Positions 27,450-37,882 of a stretch of DNA of 54,084 nucleotides are shown here, in pieces. Location: the NCBI GenBank assembly GCA_025362015.1, contig JANYIO010000054.1:1-54084 (forward strand). Reading direction: 5' to 3'. Each line of letters begins with the position of its first letter. The stretch's first letter is position 1. Origin of the DNA: Gammaproteobacteria bacterium. GTDB lineage: Bacteria; Pseudomonadota; Gammaproteobacteria; Pseudomonadales; Cellvibrionaceae. The position numbers were made by a program, and so were the translations under genes. The notes under the pieces are model-generated. The model did not search any database. It was not told the origin of the DNA and was given only the letters and a program-made list of their open reading frames with translations.

Positions 27450-28454
27450 TTAAGCTTCAACACTAAGCAGACTTCCATAAAGGGGTTGAGCGAGATAGGC
27501 TTTCGCCTTATTGGGGTTGTTGGTACCTACATTTGTCGCATTGTTGGTGCCGCTACCCTGCCCGGGATTTGTGCCGTCACCTAAGCCGGAGCGATTTGTT
27601 GAAGTATTTTTCGTTTCAACCTTTGGGGTCTCCACTTTCGGTTTCTCTACTTTTGGTTCGACTCTAGGGGCATTTGGTGCGGGTATATTTTTTACACCGA
27701 TAATGGCGTCATTAAAATCGTTATCTCCACCGCCGTATAAGTCTTCGAAGCCAATCACTGTGCCTGCAGTTGTTTTAGTGACTTTAGCGTGCACTAGATT
27801 ATCGACATTATTCGCAGCTGCACCCGTTTTAAAAAATTGTCCAACACCGTTGTCAATACCAAAATCAATTTTAGTACCCGTCGCAAACTTGCCTATGTTG
27901 TAAGTTCCTGTTTGATTGTCTATCCCCAAGTAGTTGCGAGTTTTAAAATTGTCGGACGACCAATATATTTTGTTGTTGTATCCGGAATCTGAATTTTTTA
28001 TATCGACAACAACATCACCGTCGCCCGCTACGAACTGATTAGCGTCGGATGCGGGTGTGGATGTCGATTTTTCGGCGGAGGTATTTTGGTTGGAAAGCCC
28101 AAGATCAGGTGTCTTAGGTGCTGCTACTGTCTTGCCCACCTTGGCATCTTTAACAGCCTGTGCAGCAAGGGCTTTAGTTGTTACTGCGGCTTGTACCTGG
28201 GGCGCTTTGGCCTCTACTGCGGCCGTTTTAACTGCTGTTGCGACTTGTGCTGGCGCCACTTTGGCTGCAGCAGCTGGTGCTTGAGGCGCTTTTTCCGCAA
28301 CGGCCGTTGCCTTTGTGGCCTTCGCAATTTTCTCAGGCTGAGCTTTTGCCACCTTGGCGGCGTTCGCCGCTTCTGTCTTAGCTGCTAACGAAGTGAGTAA
28401 TGCTGGACCTTTTGCTGTGACAATTGAGCTTGTTGAACAAATTGAACTAGTCAT
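27450..28454 (-). CDS. DUF4114-domain protein with Ala/Lys-rich N-terminal half
   Basis: A 334-residue protein. I chose the ATG at 28454, preceded by GAGG eight bases upstream, over one nine codons earlier. Residues about 20-125 are a low-complexity Ala/Lys/Val/Pro region. The middle (about 135-265) resembles DUF4114: NKIYWSSDNFKTRNYLGIDN, then VIGFEDLYGG and GDNDFNDAIIGV, the signature acidic motif that may bind calcium. A Pro/Lys/Val tract (VEPKVEKPKVETPKVETK) and an Asn/Gly-rich tail follow. DUF4114 domains occur in secreted and surface proteins, but no N-terminal signal peptide is present, so export by a type I system or a cytoplasmic location are both possible. Function is unknown. Confidence 0.72.
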   Translation of the reverse strand: MTSSICSTSSIVTAKGPALLTSLAAKTEAANAAKVAKAQPEKIAKATKATAVAEKAPQAPAAAAKVAPAQVATAVKTAAVEAKAPQVQAAVTTKALAAQAVKDAKVGKTVAAPKTPDLGLSNQNTSAEKSTSTPASDANQFVAGDGDVVVDIKNSDSGYNNKIYWSSDNFKTRNYLGIDNQTGTYNIGKFATGTKIDFGIDNGVGQFFKTGAAANNVDNLVHAKVTKTTAGTVIGFEDLYGGGDNDFNDAIIGVKNIPAPNAPRVEPKVEKPKVETPKVETKNTSTNRSGLGDGTNPGQGSGTNNATNVGTNNPNKAKAYLAQPLYGSLLSVEA

Positions 28455-28951
28455 AAAGAGTGCCTCAACAGAAGTGAACAACCGCTTGAGTGTCAGTGCG
28501 CCCAGTCAGTATCAACTTCTGCGCAACCCGGCGAGCATGGAATTTCTTCTTTAGCCCCGTAGCTTTGCGTCCCCGCCTTTCGATGGGTTTGCCAACATTG
28601 TTAGAATAGATCTTGATGATTTAGACGTCAAAAATTCTTGTGAGCAAGCTTATATCGATTGGCAGCAAAGAAAATAAGATGTGCAGTTTTAATTCTACCT
28701 AGCGCCCATTAACGAGCTTCCGTAAGCTTGCCACGTAGCTCATTTTTTGCTGACGCAATAGATACTTGATTTTAATGACATGTGACCAGCTTACATTTTG
28801 GTTTTAAAATGCGTTGTGAGTGTTGCCGCTGCAAACTCATCATTAATTTTTTTCCGTGGCTAACGGATAGAGAAAAAATGTAAACAGAATTTTAAGTTCA
28901 ATATCAGATTCGTCGATCCTCCTTAATTCACGATATTCCTTAAATTAACCG

Positions 28952-29011
28952 CCTCGGCGCAAGCAGCGAGGTATATTGTTGTTCCGAAAATCTATTTCGT
29001 GGCAAGCCACG
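28952..29011. repeat. Pair of short hairpins in the 28482-29126 gap
   Basis: CCTCG...CGAGG (28952-28971), containing a GC-GCAA-GC inner loop, and CGTGG-CAAG-CCACG (28998-29011) are followed by GGGGAATTTAACCC. The two hairpins with similar CAAG/GCAAGC loops resemble an intergenic palindromic element or a fragment of a mobile element. No other feature is visible in this 645-bp gap. Confidence 0.45.
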
Positions 29012-29126
29012 GGGAATTTAACCCTCGCTTACGATTAAAATAATAAGAATTTATTAAAAAATCCGGACTATATTTTCCAGTTAAAAAATTCTGAAAATTT
29101 AAATTGTTGACTGATTTTTTAAGCAA

Positions 29127-29510
29127 TTAGTCAACACAGAGTGCAGGACCCGCAATACCATTTTCCACAGGTGCGTAACAGCCAAAGGATAAATTCGTGT
29201 GCTGGCACTCACCAGTGACTGCGGTTCCTATGGGCACATTGGTACCCATAAGCAAACAGCTTTTACTGCACTCGGAAGAGTTTTTGCAAGGCTTTCCTGC
29301 ATCAGTATTGTTTATTACGCACTGAGGCAGCCCCATGATTCCGGCCTTTTCAACTATACCACCGTTTTTTTCGCATTCTTTGATGGTTTTGCTATTGAGT
29401 ATTTCCTGATAGCGTTTTTGTTCTTCGGAGTTTCTGCTTGGCGGTTCAGAAGCATAGCTGGCAAAAGAAAAACATATTAAAAACACTAACAGCGAGTTTA
29501 ATTTTTTCAT
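29127..29510 (-). CDS. Small secreted cysteine-rich protein of unknown function
   Basis: A 127-residue protein with a clear signal peptide (MKKLNSLLVFLICFSFASYA, then SEPPS). The mature part has eight cysteines, including KECEKNGG, PQCVINN, GKPCKNSSECSKSCLL, GECQ, FGCYA and the near-terminal ALCVD, a pattern suggesting four disulfides in the periplasm or outside the cell. I do not recognise the family with confidence. It stands alone on the minus strand, 170 bp from a DUF4386 gene. Confidence 0.72.
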   Translation of the reverse strand: MKKLNSLLVFLICFSFASYASEPPSRNSEEQKRYQEILNSKTIKECEKNGGIVEKAGIMGLPQCVINNTDAGKPCKNSSECSKSCLLMGTNVPIGTAVTGECQHTNLSFGCYAPVENGIAGPALCVD

Positions 29511-29679
29511 AAAATTTCTACCTAAAATTAACTTATCATGAATGCCAAGATGCAGCTGAGTACAAAGCAGCCTTATTCTTTATGGTCCAGAGCAACACGC
29601 TTTTGCATATCAGCATTCATTTTGACTGCTAAATATGATCAATTTTTTAGCCTAAAGCCAGCGATTACATGCAGAATTG

Positions 29680-30432
29680 TCAACCGTAGAAGCATATGCT
29701 TTCTTGATGTTCCATACTGACTCGTGCGTTCCATTTCTCGACGTTCACGCCCTTAATCAAAAGCCATAAGCAAAAGGACGATTCGCCAATCAATGCTGGA
29801 AGCAGAATAGCGGGTGTTATCAAATTTGCAAAGGCCGGGGCAAACAGCGCCGAAAAACAGGCTATCAGATAACTCAAGCCGGCAATCTGCATCAGCACGC
29901 CTATAAGTTTGGGAAAATATTCGGATTTAAAAATCAGGTAACCATTCACAAGGCAAGTGAAACCAAAAAAAATAAGTGCAATATTAAAGGCAATATCATG
30001 CGACGTTAATGCGAGATTCGCGAGAACCTGTATCTGCCCTGGTTCAAATGCTTTTAGGTAATCGGCATTTGCCAATATAGGCATTACCAAAAGAAGAAAC
30101 AATTTGCTTACGGCTTCAACCGCAAGCGACGCTAGATTAAAAAGCACAGCAAGCAAAGTCAGGTTCTTGTTTATCGGCCTAAGCAATTGATATTCAATCC
30201 ACAGCTGCGGAATTGCGCATAACACCACGAGCAAGTTAGCCGCAGCGCCAAGGTTCCACAGCATTGGTGAAGCAAGAATATTATGAGCTGAAGTCGCAGC
30301 ATCACCCGGTACAATAAGTTTGCTGGAGACGATTCCCTCAGCAAAAAAGCCGAGCAATATGACGGACAAGTAGAGCGCTCCTGCTGTTCGTGCATAAACT
30401 TGTGGCGACTTGATTTGATCTGGATTTTGCAT
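29680..30432 (-). CDS. DUF4386 family membrane protein
   Basis: A 250-residue integral membrane protein with about six transmembrane segments. VYARTAGALYLSVILLGFFA at the N-terminus and the SPMLWNLGAAANLLVV, NLTLLAVLFNLASLAVEAVS and IALIFFGFTCLVNGYLIFKS segments are typical of DUF4386. Function is unknown; members are often next to regulators or stress genes. The start ATG at 30432 is preceded by a weak ribosome site. There is no operon partner. Confidence 0.85.
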   Translation of the reverse strand: MQNPDQIKSPQVYARTAGALYLSVILLGFFAEGIVSSKLIVPGDAATSAHNILASPMLWNLGAAANLLVVLCAIPQLWIEYQLLRPINKNLTLLAVLFNLASLAVEAVSKLFLLLVMPILANADYLKAFEPGQIQVLANLALTSHDIAFNIALIFFGFTCLVNGYLIFKSEYFPKLIGVLMQIAGLSYLIACFSALFAPAFANLITPAILLPALIGESSFCLWLLIKGVNVEKWNARVSMEHQESICFYG

Positions 30433-30644
30433 TTGTATACCTGATTAAATGTATTTTTCTATTGAATGAATTCCAATTTATTTTGAATGAGCAAACGACC
30501 TACTTTATTAAACCAATGAACAGTTTAATTTTCACTAGCCAATAGATTCTTACAATGAGCAATTAGATTCAATAATAGAAAATATTTATATCTGGATTTT
30601 TGTTGCAGGATAGGCGTCAGTGTTGGAATCCGGTTTCTATTAGA

Positions 30645-33600
30645 TTATTTCGAATAAAATGGTATCGGTTTTTGAACCACGAAACCTTGTGCGAAATCTA
30701 CGCCTATCTCTCTCAGCAAGTTCAGCGTTTGCTCATTTTCCACAAACTCCGCAATGGTTTGAATACCCATTACATGGCCAATATTATTAATGGATTCCAC
30801 CATTGCTCTATCCATTGGTTCATCAATCATATCTCTGACAAAGCTACCATCTATTTTCAAATAATTAACGGGTAAATGTTTTAGATAGCCAAAGGACGAC
30901 ATGCCGCTACCAAAATCATCTAGTGCAAACAGGCAGCCTAATGACTGCAGTTCCTGAATCAGTTTTACGGCTTGGGTAAGGTTCGCGATGGCTGCTGTTT
31001 CTGTTATTTCAAAGCAAATACTGGAGGGGGGTACATTATATTTTTCGAATTGTGCGTAAACAAATGAGAGAAAATCTTCGTCGCACAGAGTGGTGCCAGA
31101 GAGATTAATGGCTAACATTTGCTGGCTTTGCAATTCACTTGTTAAGGTTGCACATTGCTCAAAGGCTCGGGTCACTACCCAGCGATCAATTTGCGTCATG
31201 AGCCCGTATCTTTCTGCGGCGGGAATAAATGCCATGGGCGGAATTATAGTTCCATCGGTATCTCGCAAACGTAGCAACAATTCACAATGGGATACCGCGG
31301 GGCGGCTAGCATCAAGCGCAAGAAATTGTTGCGAATATAAAACAAAGCGATTTTCACTGAGCGCAGTACGAATGCGTTCTACCCAACTCATCTGCCCATG
31401 GCGTGCAGCAAACTCCTGATTTTCTGCTTCGTAAACTTGTATGCGATTACGGCCTTTTTCTTTTGCAACATAACACGCGGAATCTGCCATTTGTAATACA
31501 TCTGTCAGGGTAATGCCGTCATTACTAAACGTTACCAAGCCGATGGTCACACCCACTGAAAAACTTTTATCTTTCCACACAAAATGAAAATCACTCACAG
31601 TCACACGCAATATTTCGGCAATTTTTAATGCTGCCGGAGTAGCACAACTATTTAACAGTACACCAAATTCATCGCCACCAAGGCGCGCTAAAGTATCTGA
31701 CTGGCGTAATTTTATTAGCAACAGACTGGATAGCTGGCGTAAGAGTTCATCGCCGGCAACATGGCCGCACGTGTCGTTAACGATTTTAAATTGATCCAGG
31801 TCGAGGTATAGCAGTGAATGCTCTTTCAGTTGCAGCTTACCAGTTTGCAATGACAACTCTACGCGTCGCTCAAATTCGCGGCGGTTGATAAGCCCGGTAA
31901 GAGAATCATGCGTTGCTTGATAAGTCATTTCAGCGGCCATTTTTCGCGTTTGGCTGACATCGCGAAACACGAGTACCACGCCAATAATGTCGCCATCTTT
32001 ACCACGAATCGGTGCCGCTGAATCTTCAATGGGAATGTAAGCCCCACTATAACGTTGAATGAGAATGGTATGCTCTGCAAGACCAGCCGATGCCTGGGTT
32101 TCTAACACTTTTTTGATAGGATCGAGCGCCTGTTTTTGCGTTTTTTCTTCGATAATATAAAACACATCAGCCGTAGGCATGCCAATGGCTATATCGTTAC
32201 TCCAGCCTGTCATAATTTCAGCAACTGGATTGAGGTAGGTTATAAAGCCTTTGGTGTCTGCGGTGATAACAGCATCGCCAATTGAGCGCAGCGTAACGCG
32301 CAACCGTTCTTTTTCTGCAAATAATTCCAGTTCATTTTTTTTGCGTTCGGTAATGTCACGTACTATTCCGACAAATGAACGACGGTCATTAATACGCATT
32401 TCGTTAATGCCGAGCTCTAACTGAAAAATCGAACCGTCGCTACGCAAACCGGGTAATTCGACATTTTGTTTACCAATTACATGTGCTGTTCCGGTATTTA
32501 TATAGCGATGCATGCCCGCATCATGGCCTTGATGCATGGATTGGGGCATTAACATTTTGATATTTTTTCCGATGACTTCAGCAGCGGAATAACCAAATAT
32601 TCTGGATGCAGATGGGTTAAAGGTTTCTATAATACCTGCGTCATTAATTGTTAAAATTCCTTCGCCAACACTGCTTAATAATGTACTTATTTGTTGTTCT
32701 TTTTCGGCAGCTTTTGCTTCTGAAATGACTAATCTACGAGCCAACGATTTTAGTTGTGAGCGAAGTAGTAGCGCACCGATGAATGTTAATAATAGTAACC
32801 ACAGCATAACAATTTTAAGCTGTTCACGAATATCTGCATAAAGCTCTACCAGATCCTGTTTATTGACCATGCCCAACCCGGGCGATACCAAACTATAAGC
32901 GGCCAATACGTTATGATCGCGATAATCCAATGCTTCAATAATTCCACTCTGGCCGAGTAACGCGAGCTTCATTGGCAACGGTTTACCATATTTTGTAAAA
33001 GGTTTTATGCTGAAAACTTCCGGATTGTGCTTTGGTAAAAGGCAGAGAATGCTTTCAGATTTATCAATACATATAACAACCTCGCCAGTTTCGCCAAGCT
33101 CCCGTGTGCTGAACAATTCTGTAAATAATGCGCTGAGTGATTGCTCGACAATTAATGTACCTATGTGGGCAGTACTATCAAAGATTCGCGTTTGCGTTTT
33201 CAAATAGAGGCCTTCATCCCATATTAGTGTGCTTGAACTCGAGGTGGGTGTTGAGGTTTCGAGGCCAATCGTAAATGTACTGCTGTGAATAAAGTCACCA
33301 CGCCGAAAGCGTTCATTTCCGGCTACGTCTTGCAGTGCAATGCCGCGAAAGTTATTCGCCAATAATATTTTTGTAAGCTCTTCCGGTAAACCCATTCCGT
33401 CAGCATTTGTACTCAGCATCATGCCATGTGTTAATTCGATAAGCTCGGGGCGTGTGGCGACGAGACTTGCATTACTTGCCGCCTGTTCTACGGATGAATG
33501 AAAGAGTGCGAGATGATTTACAAACGCGGAATGCAAACGTTGCTGTAAAGATTTTTCAAGCACTGTTTGTTGCGATACAAATCCGGTTAGCCCAGCGGTG

Positions 33601-34286
33601 ATGGTTATTACAATGAGAATCGCCGTACCTATAAAAGCGATTTTTTCATCTTCGCGAAAATAACTGCGTGAACGATACCAGTCAGCATTGCTCCAGTTCA
33701 ACCACAGCGCCGTAGCTGCCAGAATCATTCCACATGCGGTTTGCAAAGCCATTCGTGCCGAGCGCGCCCAGCCATAAAGTAAATCGGGCGCGAGGGAATA
33801 ACCCACTAATCCTGTTAAGCCAATGGCAAGTACACTAAACGTTAAAATCTGCGTGAGTCGTGCTTGTTTTTTCGTTGTTACACGAGGTATTTGAAGGAAC
33901 GCCAAACCAATAATGATAAAGCCAAGTGCAGTATTGGGCGCCATGCGCCCGGGGCGAATATTGTCGTCGCCGATCCAGGTATGTAACTGAGGAAAATCAA
34001 TACCAAAACTGCGATCAAAGAGCATTTCGGAAAATGTCAGGCCACAATAAATAATTAAAAAGACGCCGGCTAAGGTTTGTAAATTGGCAAAGAATTTATG
34101 GGTTAAGTTGGATACGACTAAAACAATGCCCGTGATGGTAAAACACAACGCGGTGTTAAATACCATTGCCACAAATCCGATTTTGAATTGCACCATAATG
34201 GGCACGTGCAGCAACCATCCGCACAGAACTACTACGCCCATTGTAAATAGGATTAAACCAATGAGTGTTTTAAAGAGTTTATGCAT
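30645..34286 (-). CDS. Membrane PAS-GGDEF-EAL cyclic-di-GMP signalling protein
   Basis: A 1213-residue sensor. Residues 1-235 hold seven or so transmembrane helices, and about 240-500 form an extracytoplasmic sensor-like region closed by a helix ([16 protein letters not shown]). Two PAS domains with PAC follow ([38 protein letters not shown]). The GGDEF domain near residue 865 is intact ([13 protein letters not shown]) with an RQSD inhibitory-site motif five residues before it. The EAL domain has ELLLRL in place of EAL, and DDFGSG and the LKIDGSF segment are kept. Both cyclase and phosphodiesterase activity are thus plausible. It is divergent from the response regulator at 34536, which may share its pathway. 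Confidence 0.92.
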   Translation of the reverse strand: MHKLFKTLIGLILFTMGVVVLCGWLLHVPIMVQFKIGFVAMVFNTALCFTITGIVLVVSNLTHKFFANLQTLAGVFLIIYCGLTFSEMLFDRSFGIDFPQLHTWIGDDNIRPGRMAPNTALGFIIIGLAFLQIPRVTTKKQARLTQILTFSVLAIGLTGLVGYSLAPDLLYGWARSARMALQTACGMILAATALWLNWSNADWYRSRSYFREDEKIAFIGTAILIVITITAGLTGFVSQQTVLEKSLQQRLHSAFVNHLALFHSSVEQAASNASLVATRPELIELTHGMMLSTNADGMGLPEELTKILLANNFRGIALQDVAGNERFRRGDFIHSSTFTIGLETSTPTSSSSTLIWDEGLYLKTQTRIFDSTAHIGTLIVEQSLSALFTELFSTRELGETGEVVICIDKSESILCLLPKHNPEVFSIKPFTKYGKPLPMKLALLGQSGIIEALDYRDHNVLAAYSLVSPGLGMVNKQDLVELYADIREQLKIVMLWLLLLTFIGALLLRSQLKSLARRLVISEAKAAEKEQQISTLLSSVGEGILTINDAGIIETFNPSASRIFGYSAAEVIGKNIKMLMPQSMHQGHDAGMHRYINTGTAHVIGKQNVELPGLRSDGSIFQLELGINEMRINDRRSFVGIVRDITERKKNELELFAEKERLRVTLRSIGDAVITADTKGFITYLNPVAEIMTGWSNDIAIGMPTADVFYIIEEKTQKQALDPIKKVLETQASAGLAEHTILIQRYSGAYIPIEDSAAPIRGKDGDIIGVVLVFRDVSQTRKMAAEMTYQATHDSLTGLINRREFERRVELSLQTGKLQLKEHSLLYLDLDQFKIVNDTCGHVAGDELLRQLSSLLLIKLRQSDTLARLGGDEFGVLLNSCATPAALKIAEILRVTVSDFHFVWKDKSFSVGVTIGLVTFSNDGITLTDVLQMADSACYVAKEKGRNRIQVYEAENQEFAARHGQMSWVERIRTALSENRFVLYSQQFLALDASRPAVSHCELLLRLRDTDGTIIPPMAFIPAAERYGLMTQIDRWVVTRAFEQCATLTSELQSQQMLAINLSGTTLCDEDFLSFVYAQFEKYNVPPSSICFEITETAAIANLTQAVKLIQELQSLGCLFALDDFGSGMSSFGYLKHLPVNYLKIDGSFVRDMIDEPMDRAMVESINNIGHVMGIQTIAEFVENEQTLNLLREIGVDFAQGFVVQKPIPFYSK

Positions 34287-34535
34287 AGCGTTTAATAGAT
34301 CCTAGCCTGGATTGGAGTGGCGTTTGATATTGTCATTATTAGAAACAGCCCGCTTCTCTTTATTCTAGGCGTTTTATCAAAAAAGATTAGTCAGAACCAT
34401 TAAATATAGTGATTGATTCATGCAGTAGTTGCTGTCGTTGAGAATACCCAGTCTGGGTTATACGGTTGACCTCCATTCTTTCAACTATCCGCTATAGTTA
34501 ATAGAATCACCCCTGACTGCATAGATTGGTTAACC

Positions 34536-35648
34536 ATGACTGAAAACAACGCCACAGAAACTAAAGGAAACGTGAAGAAAACAAGAATACTTGTTGTTGA
34601 CGACTCCAGGCTAGTCAGAGTTACCGCCACTAAAATTTTAGCGGCACAATTTGACCTGATACTCGCCGAGGACGGAGAGGAGGCGTGGCAGAAAATTTGC
34701 GAAGACGATACTATCCAAGTGGTCTTTACTGATTTGGGTATGCCGAAGCTTGATGGCTATGGCCTTATTCAACGGATTAGGCAATCTGAAAATGAGGGTA
34801 TCCGCAATCAACCGGTCATTGTGATTACCGGAGCGGCGGAAGAAGATGATGTTAGAAGAAGGGTGTTTGAATTAGGCGCTACGGACTTTATCACCAAGCC
34901 TTTCAGATCTACGGAGATTATTGCCAGAGCTGAGGCTCATGCAAGTTACCGTCGGGATAAGGATAGCTTGCAGAAGAGTGTCGACATTGATTTGCTAACT
35001 GGCACATTAAATCTTAGTGGGTTGCATCAACAGCTAAGAAAAGATGTATCTTTTGTGAATCGTCATGGGGAAAACATGGCATTGATAATATTCGAACTGG
35101 ACGACTTTAAAACAATATATAAACGTATTGGCGAACACGCTGCAAATCGCATTGTTAAGCAAGCTGCAACCACATTGCTCGGTGCTATTCGGGAGGAAGA
35201 TAGTGTAGGGCGATATGGTTTTGAAAGATTTGTTGTCAGTTTGCCGATGGCCAAAACAGAAGGGGTGATTATATTAGCGAAGCGTTTATGTGAACGTATC
35301 AAGTCATTCAAAATAAGCATAGGTGGAGAAGCGCTCACAATTACTATGTCTGCCGGTATTTCTATTGTAAGAAAAGGTAGCCCCACCACCGTCAAAGAGT
35401 TGTTTAAATCTGCAGAACAAGCTTTACATAATGCTAAAGAGATGGGCCGTGGCGAAGTTCAAATATTAAAACTTGAAACCAAACAAACGGATGAACCCAC
35501 CGTGGCGGTTTCTATCGATAACTTATTAGAGGCGATAATTAAAGGTAAAACCGAGCTGACGGAAAAACAAATGCTGGCGGTATTAAATCGCTTGGCACCA
35601 TTAATCGCATTGATGACTAAAAAACAAAAACAACAATTAATTTTATAG
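34536..35648 (+). CDS. Response regulator with degenerate GGDEF domain
   Basis: A 370-residue cytoplasmic protein. The receiver domain (about 17-135) has the acidic pair VVDDS, the phosphorylation site VVFTDLGMPKLDG, VITGA and the switch Lys in FITKPF. A GGDEF-type fold follows (DLLTGTLNLSGLHQQL, then LIIFELDDFKTIY), but the signature is changed: RYGFERF lies where active cyclases have R-L-GGDEF. The metal- and substrate-binding residues are lost, so it probably does not make cyclic-di-GMP and may act by protein contact. The C-terminal 50 residues are charged and helical. The divergent neighbour is a GGDEF-EAL sensor, which suggests linked function. Confidence 0.88.
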   Translation: MTENNATETKGNVKKTRILVVDDSRLVRVTATKILAAQFDLILAEDGEEAWQKICEDDTIQVVFTDLGMPKLDGYGLIQRIRQSENEGIRNQPVIVITGAAEEDDVRRRVFELGATDFITKPFRSTEIIARAEAHASYRRDKDSLQKSVDIDLLTGTLNLSGLHQQLRKDVSFVNRHGENMALIIFELDDFKTIYKRIGEHAANRIVKQAATTLLGAIREEDSVGRYGFERFVVSLPMAKTEGVIILAKRLCERIKSFKISIGGEALTITMSAGISIVRKGSPTTVKELFKSAEQALHNAKEMGRGEVQILKLETKQTDEPTVAVSIDNLLEAIIKGKTELTEKQMLAVLNRLAPLIALMTKKQKQQLIL

Positions 35649-35670
35649 AAAAGGGTAGAACACCCACATA

Positions 35671-35700
35671 AAAAAGGCCGGTCAATTGACCGGCCTTTTT
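35671..35700. terminator. Perfect bidirectional terminator
   Basis: A perfect 30-base palindrome: A-run, GGCCGGTCAATTGACCGGCC core, T-run. It serves both the response regulator (+) and the convergent chitinase (-). Confidence 0.95.
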
Positions 35701-35725
35701 TATTTTTCAGCAAACCATTTTGAAA

Positions 35726-37348
35726 TTATGGCAATGCTTTCAAGCTAGTGCTTACAGGTACTGAGAATGGACGGCCATCAGCCACATCCCAGTTAATTGA
35801 CCAGGTCATCATGCCGCGGAAAGTTGGATAAGCTACAGATGGCTTAACGGTCGCGCAGTTAACCAGTTTAGTTAAGCAGGTTAATGTTTTGTCTACATTA
35901 GCTGGAGTTACAAAACCTGTGTTAGCTGAATGGCTGCCAGAAGGAACACCAACAGCAATTTGGTCAGGACGCAAACCAACAAACATAGTGCCATCGGTTT
36001 TCTTGAAGCCTTCAATCAACATCAATGAAGATGCAACCATAATATCTTCAGTGCCTTCACCAAAGGTGCCGTATGGAGTGTATAGGCTACCGTTGTTATA
36101 CAGTTGTACATGGAGGATGCTCAATTCATTGCGCAAGCTATCAATTATGGGCAAATAAGCGCCCCATATACCTGAGTATGCTGTGAAGCCACCTTGAACG
36201 TAAGGATGCTCAGGAGCCATAGACAAATACAGATTTGGGAACTTAGTTTTCAATTGTTTAACAGCGATTGGTAAGTTAGTGATAATTGGAGCGCCTAACG
36301 ATACACCAGCACCACTTTCCAAATCCAAATCGATACCATCAAAGCCGTATTCATTCAAAATGGCCGCTGTACTGTTTACGAAGTTGGTAACGTTAGTTGC
36401 ATTGTTCAGTGTTACGGTACCGTTTTGGCCACCGAAAGACAGAATAACTTTTTTACCTTGAGCGCGTTTTGTTGCAACATCTGCAATAAATTGTGCTTTG
36501 TTCATGGCGCTATCGAGGTTGAATGCAACACTGCCGTTGCCTGCATCATCAGCAAACGCAATAACAATTACATCCCACACGCTATCAACATCGGCTAAGC
36601 GAATAAAACCGCTGCCGTTATTAAAGTTATGCCAGTAACCTACAAGAGCGTGTTTTGGCAGGCCATTATTAACAGACGAAGTTGACGCAGCTGTTGACGA
36701 AGCGACGGAAGAAGAGCTGGCAGCAATGCTCGCTGTACTAGATTTAACTGAGCTACTTGCACCTGCAGTACAGCTTCTTACTAACGCCCATGCGTCTGTC
36801 CACGCAGAGCCTGTGCCTGGAGCATAAGCCCATGCTGCTGTTGAGCTACACCAACCGCCAATTTTACAGCTGTACTCATTGCCACCATTTTGGACAAGTT
36901 GTCCGGCATTGTAGGTAGTGCCTGCTACATATTGTGGCGAAGTGCAAAGACCACCGCCAACTGAACTAGCGGCAATGCTGGAAGCGGGAGTTGAACTGGC
37001 TGCAATACTTGAGGCCGGCTTTGAGCTGGCGGGAATACTTGAAGCTGGTTTTGAGCTAGCAGCAATACTAGATGCTACTGCAGAAGATGTGGTGCCATCG
37101 CAAGTGCCTTGTAGCGTCCACTCCTGGTATTGCGCAGAGTGAGTAACAGGGTCTGCACCTTGTGACCACCAGTTTGCGACATAAGCTTTTCCGGCAGTCT
37201 GAACTTGCGTAGTGCCGGTGTATTGTCCGGTGCTGTTCCACACTTGTACGCCGCTACAATTTACGGCGTGGGCATTAGCTCCAAGTGTGGCGGCACAGAG
37301 TGCAGCTGCCGATAATGTTAATTTTTTTATCGTTGTAAATTTGCTCAT
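35726..37348 (-). CDS. Secreted modular GH18 chitinase with two chitin-binding modules
   Basis: A 540-residue endochitinase. A signal peptide ends near Ala28 (ANAHA). Module 1 (about 30-83) has AYVANWWSQGADP, the CBM5/12 chitin-binding pattern with aromatic WW. It is joined by a Ser-rich linker of repeated (K/T)PASS(I/A) to module 2 (about 134-192: YNAGQLVQNGGNEYSCK, then WCSSTAAWAYAPG), a second CBM5/12-like module. Another Ser linker leads to the GH18 barrel (about 230-540) with the catalytic DGIDLDLESG motif and MMTWSINWD near the end, resembling Streptomyces/Bacillus ChiD-like enzymes. Both parts of the machinery look complete. The poly-Ser linkers match those of the alpha-glucanase at 9365 and are characteristic of Cellvibrio-like bacteria. 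Confidence 0.93.
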   Translation of the reverse strand: MSKFTTIKKLTLSAAALCAATLGANAHAVNCSGVQVWNSTGQYTGTTQVQTAGKAYVANWWSQGADPVTHSAQYQEWTLQGTCDGTTSSAVASSIAASSKPASSIPASSKPASSIAASSTPASSIAASSVGGGLCTSPQYVAGTTYNAGQLVQNGGNEYSCKIGGWCSSTAAWAYAPGTGSAWTDAWALVRSCTAGASSSVKSSTASIAASSSSVASSTAASTSSVNNGLPKHALVGYWHNFNNGSGFIRLADVDSVWDVIVIAFADDAGNGSVAFNLDSAMNKAQFIADVATKRAQGKKVILSFGGQNGTVTLNNATNVTNFVNSTAAILNEYGFDGIDLDLESGAGVSLGAPIITNLPIAVKQLKTKFPNLYLSMAPEHPYVQGGFTAYSGIWGAYLPIIDSLRNELSILHVQLYNNGSLYTPYGTFGEGTEDIMVASSLMLIEGFKKTDGTMFVGLRPDQIAVGVPSGSHSANTGFVTPANVDKTLTCLTKLVNCATVKPSVAYPTFRGMMTWSINWDVADGRPFSVPVSTSLKALP

Positions 37349-37706
37349 CTGATTTATTACCTCGGTGAATTATTATAATAAAACTAATTCTCTGATCGCC
37401 AAAGTCGCAGAGAATTTTTTGGGTTTTACTAACTGCAATTGAATACTCTATTGTGCATAGATAAACATGCAAAAAAGTTTTTACAAAAAACGATCTGGCG
37501 TGTTGAGTCCTTTGAAAGCAATACACAAAGTATCCACACAAGAATCCATTTAATACATAAAAGGCAGTCAGGCCTTTACAGTCGAGAGATCTAATAGCTG
37601 CGCAGAAATTATTATTATTTCTAACTAATACCCGTGAGTTTGACTCTATTTGAGCGAATCAAATGTAAAGTAATGACTATTCGCCAGGTGGCGCCTTAAT
37701 CATCAA

Positions 37707-37720
37707 TGACAACGTTATCA
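37707..37720. promoter_or_regulatory. LacI/GalR-type palindrome upstream of the chitinase gene
   Basis: TGACAACGTTATCA is a 14-base near-palindrome with central CG, related to but different from the operator at 6361. It lies in the 534-bp gap 37349-37882, about 360 bp upstream of the chitinase start. The rest of that gap is AT-rich with no gene visible. Whether it controls the chitinase is unknown. Confidence 0.4.
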
Positions 37721-37882
37721 TTTATACATGGGTGAGCAAGACAAGGGAAATAACGAAAAATACGATCAAAAGTAAAAAACTGTGAATTTGGTCATATAAG
37801 AAGTTGGCTACATATGAAGATGGGTGCTAAAAACCTGTTGTTCTTGTTGCGGAAATGCAATCCGCAGGTATCGTAATAATAC

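Noticed and set aside
35960-37350. Plus-strand frames opposite the chitinase gene
   Set aside because: They are shadows produced by the Ser/Ala-rich coding strand and show no protein family features.
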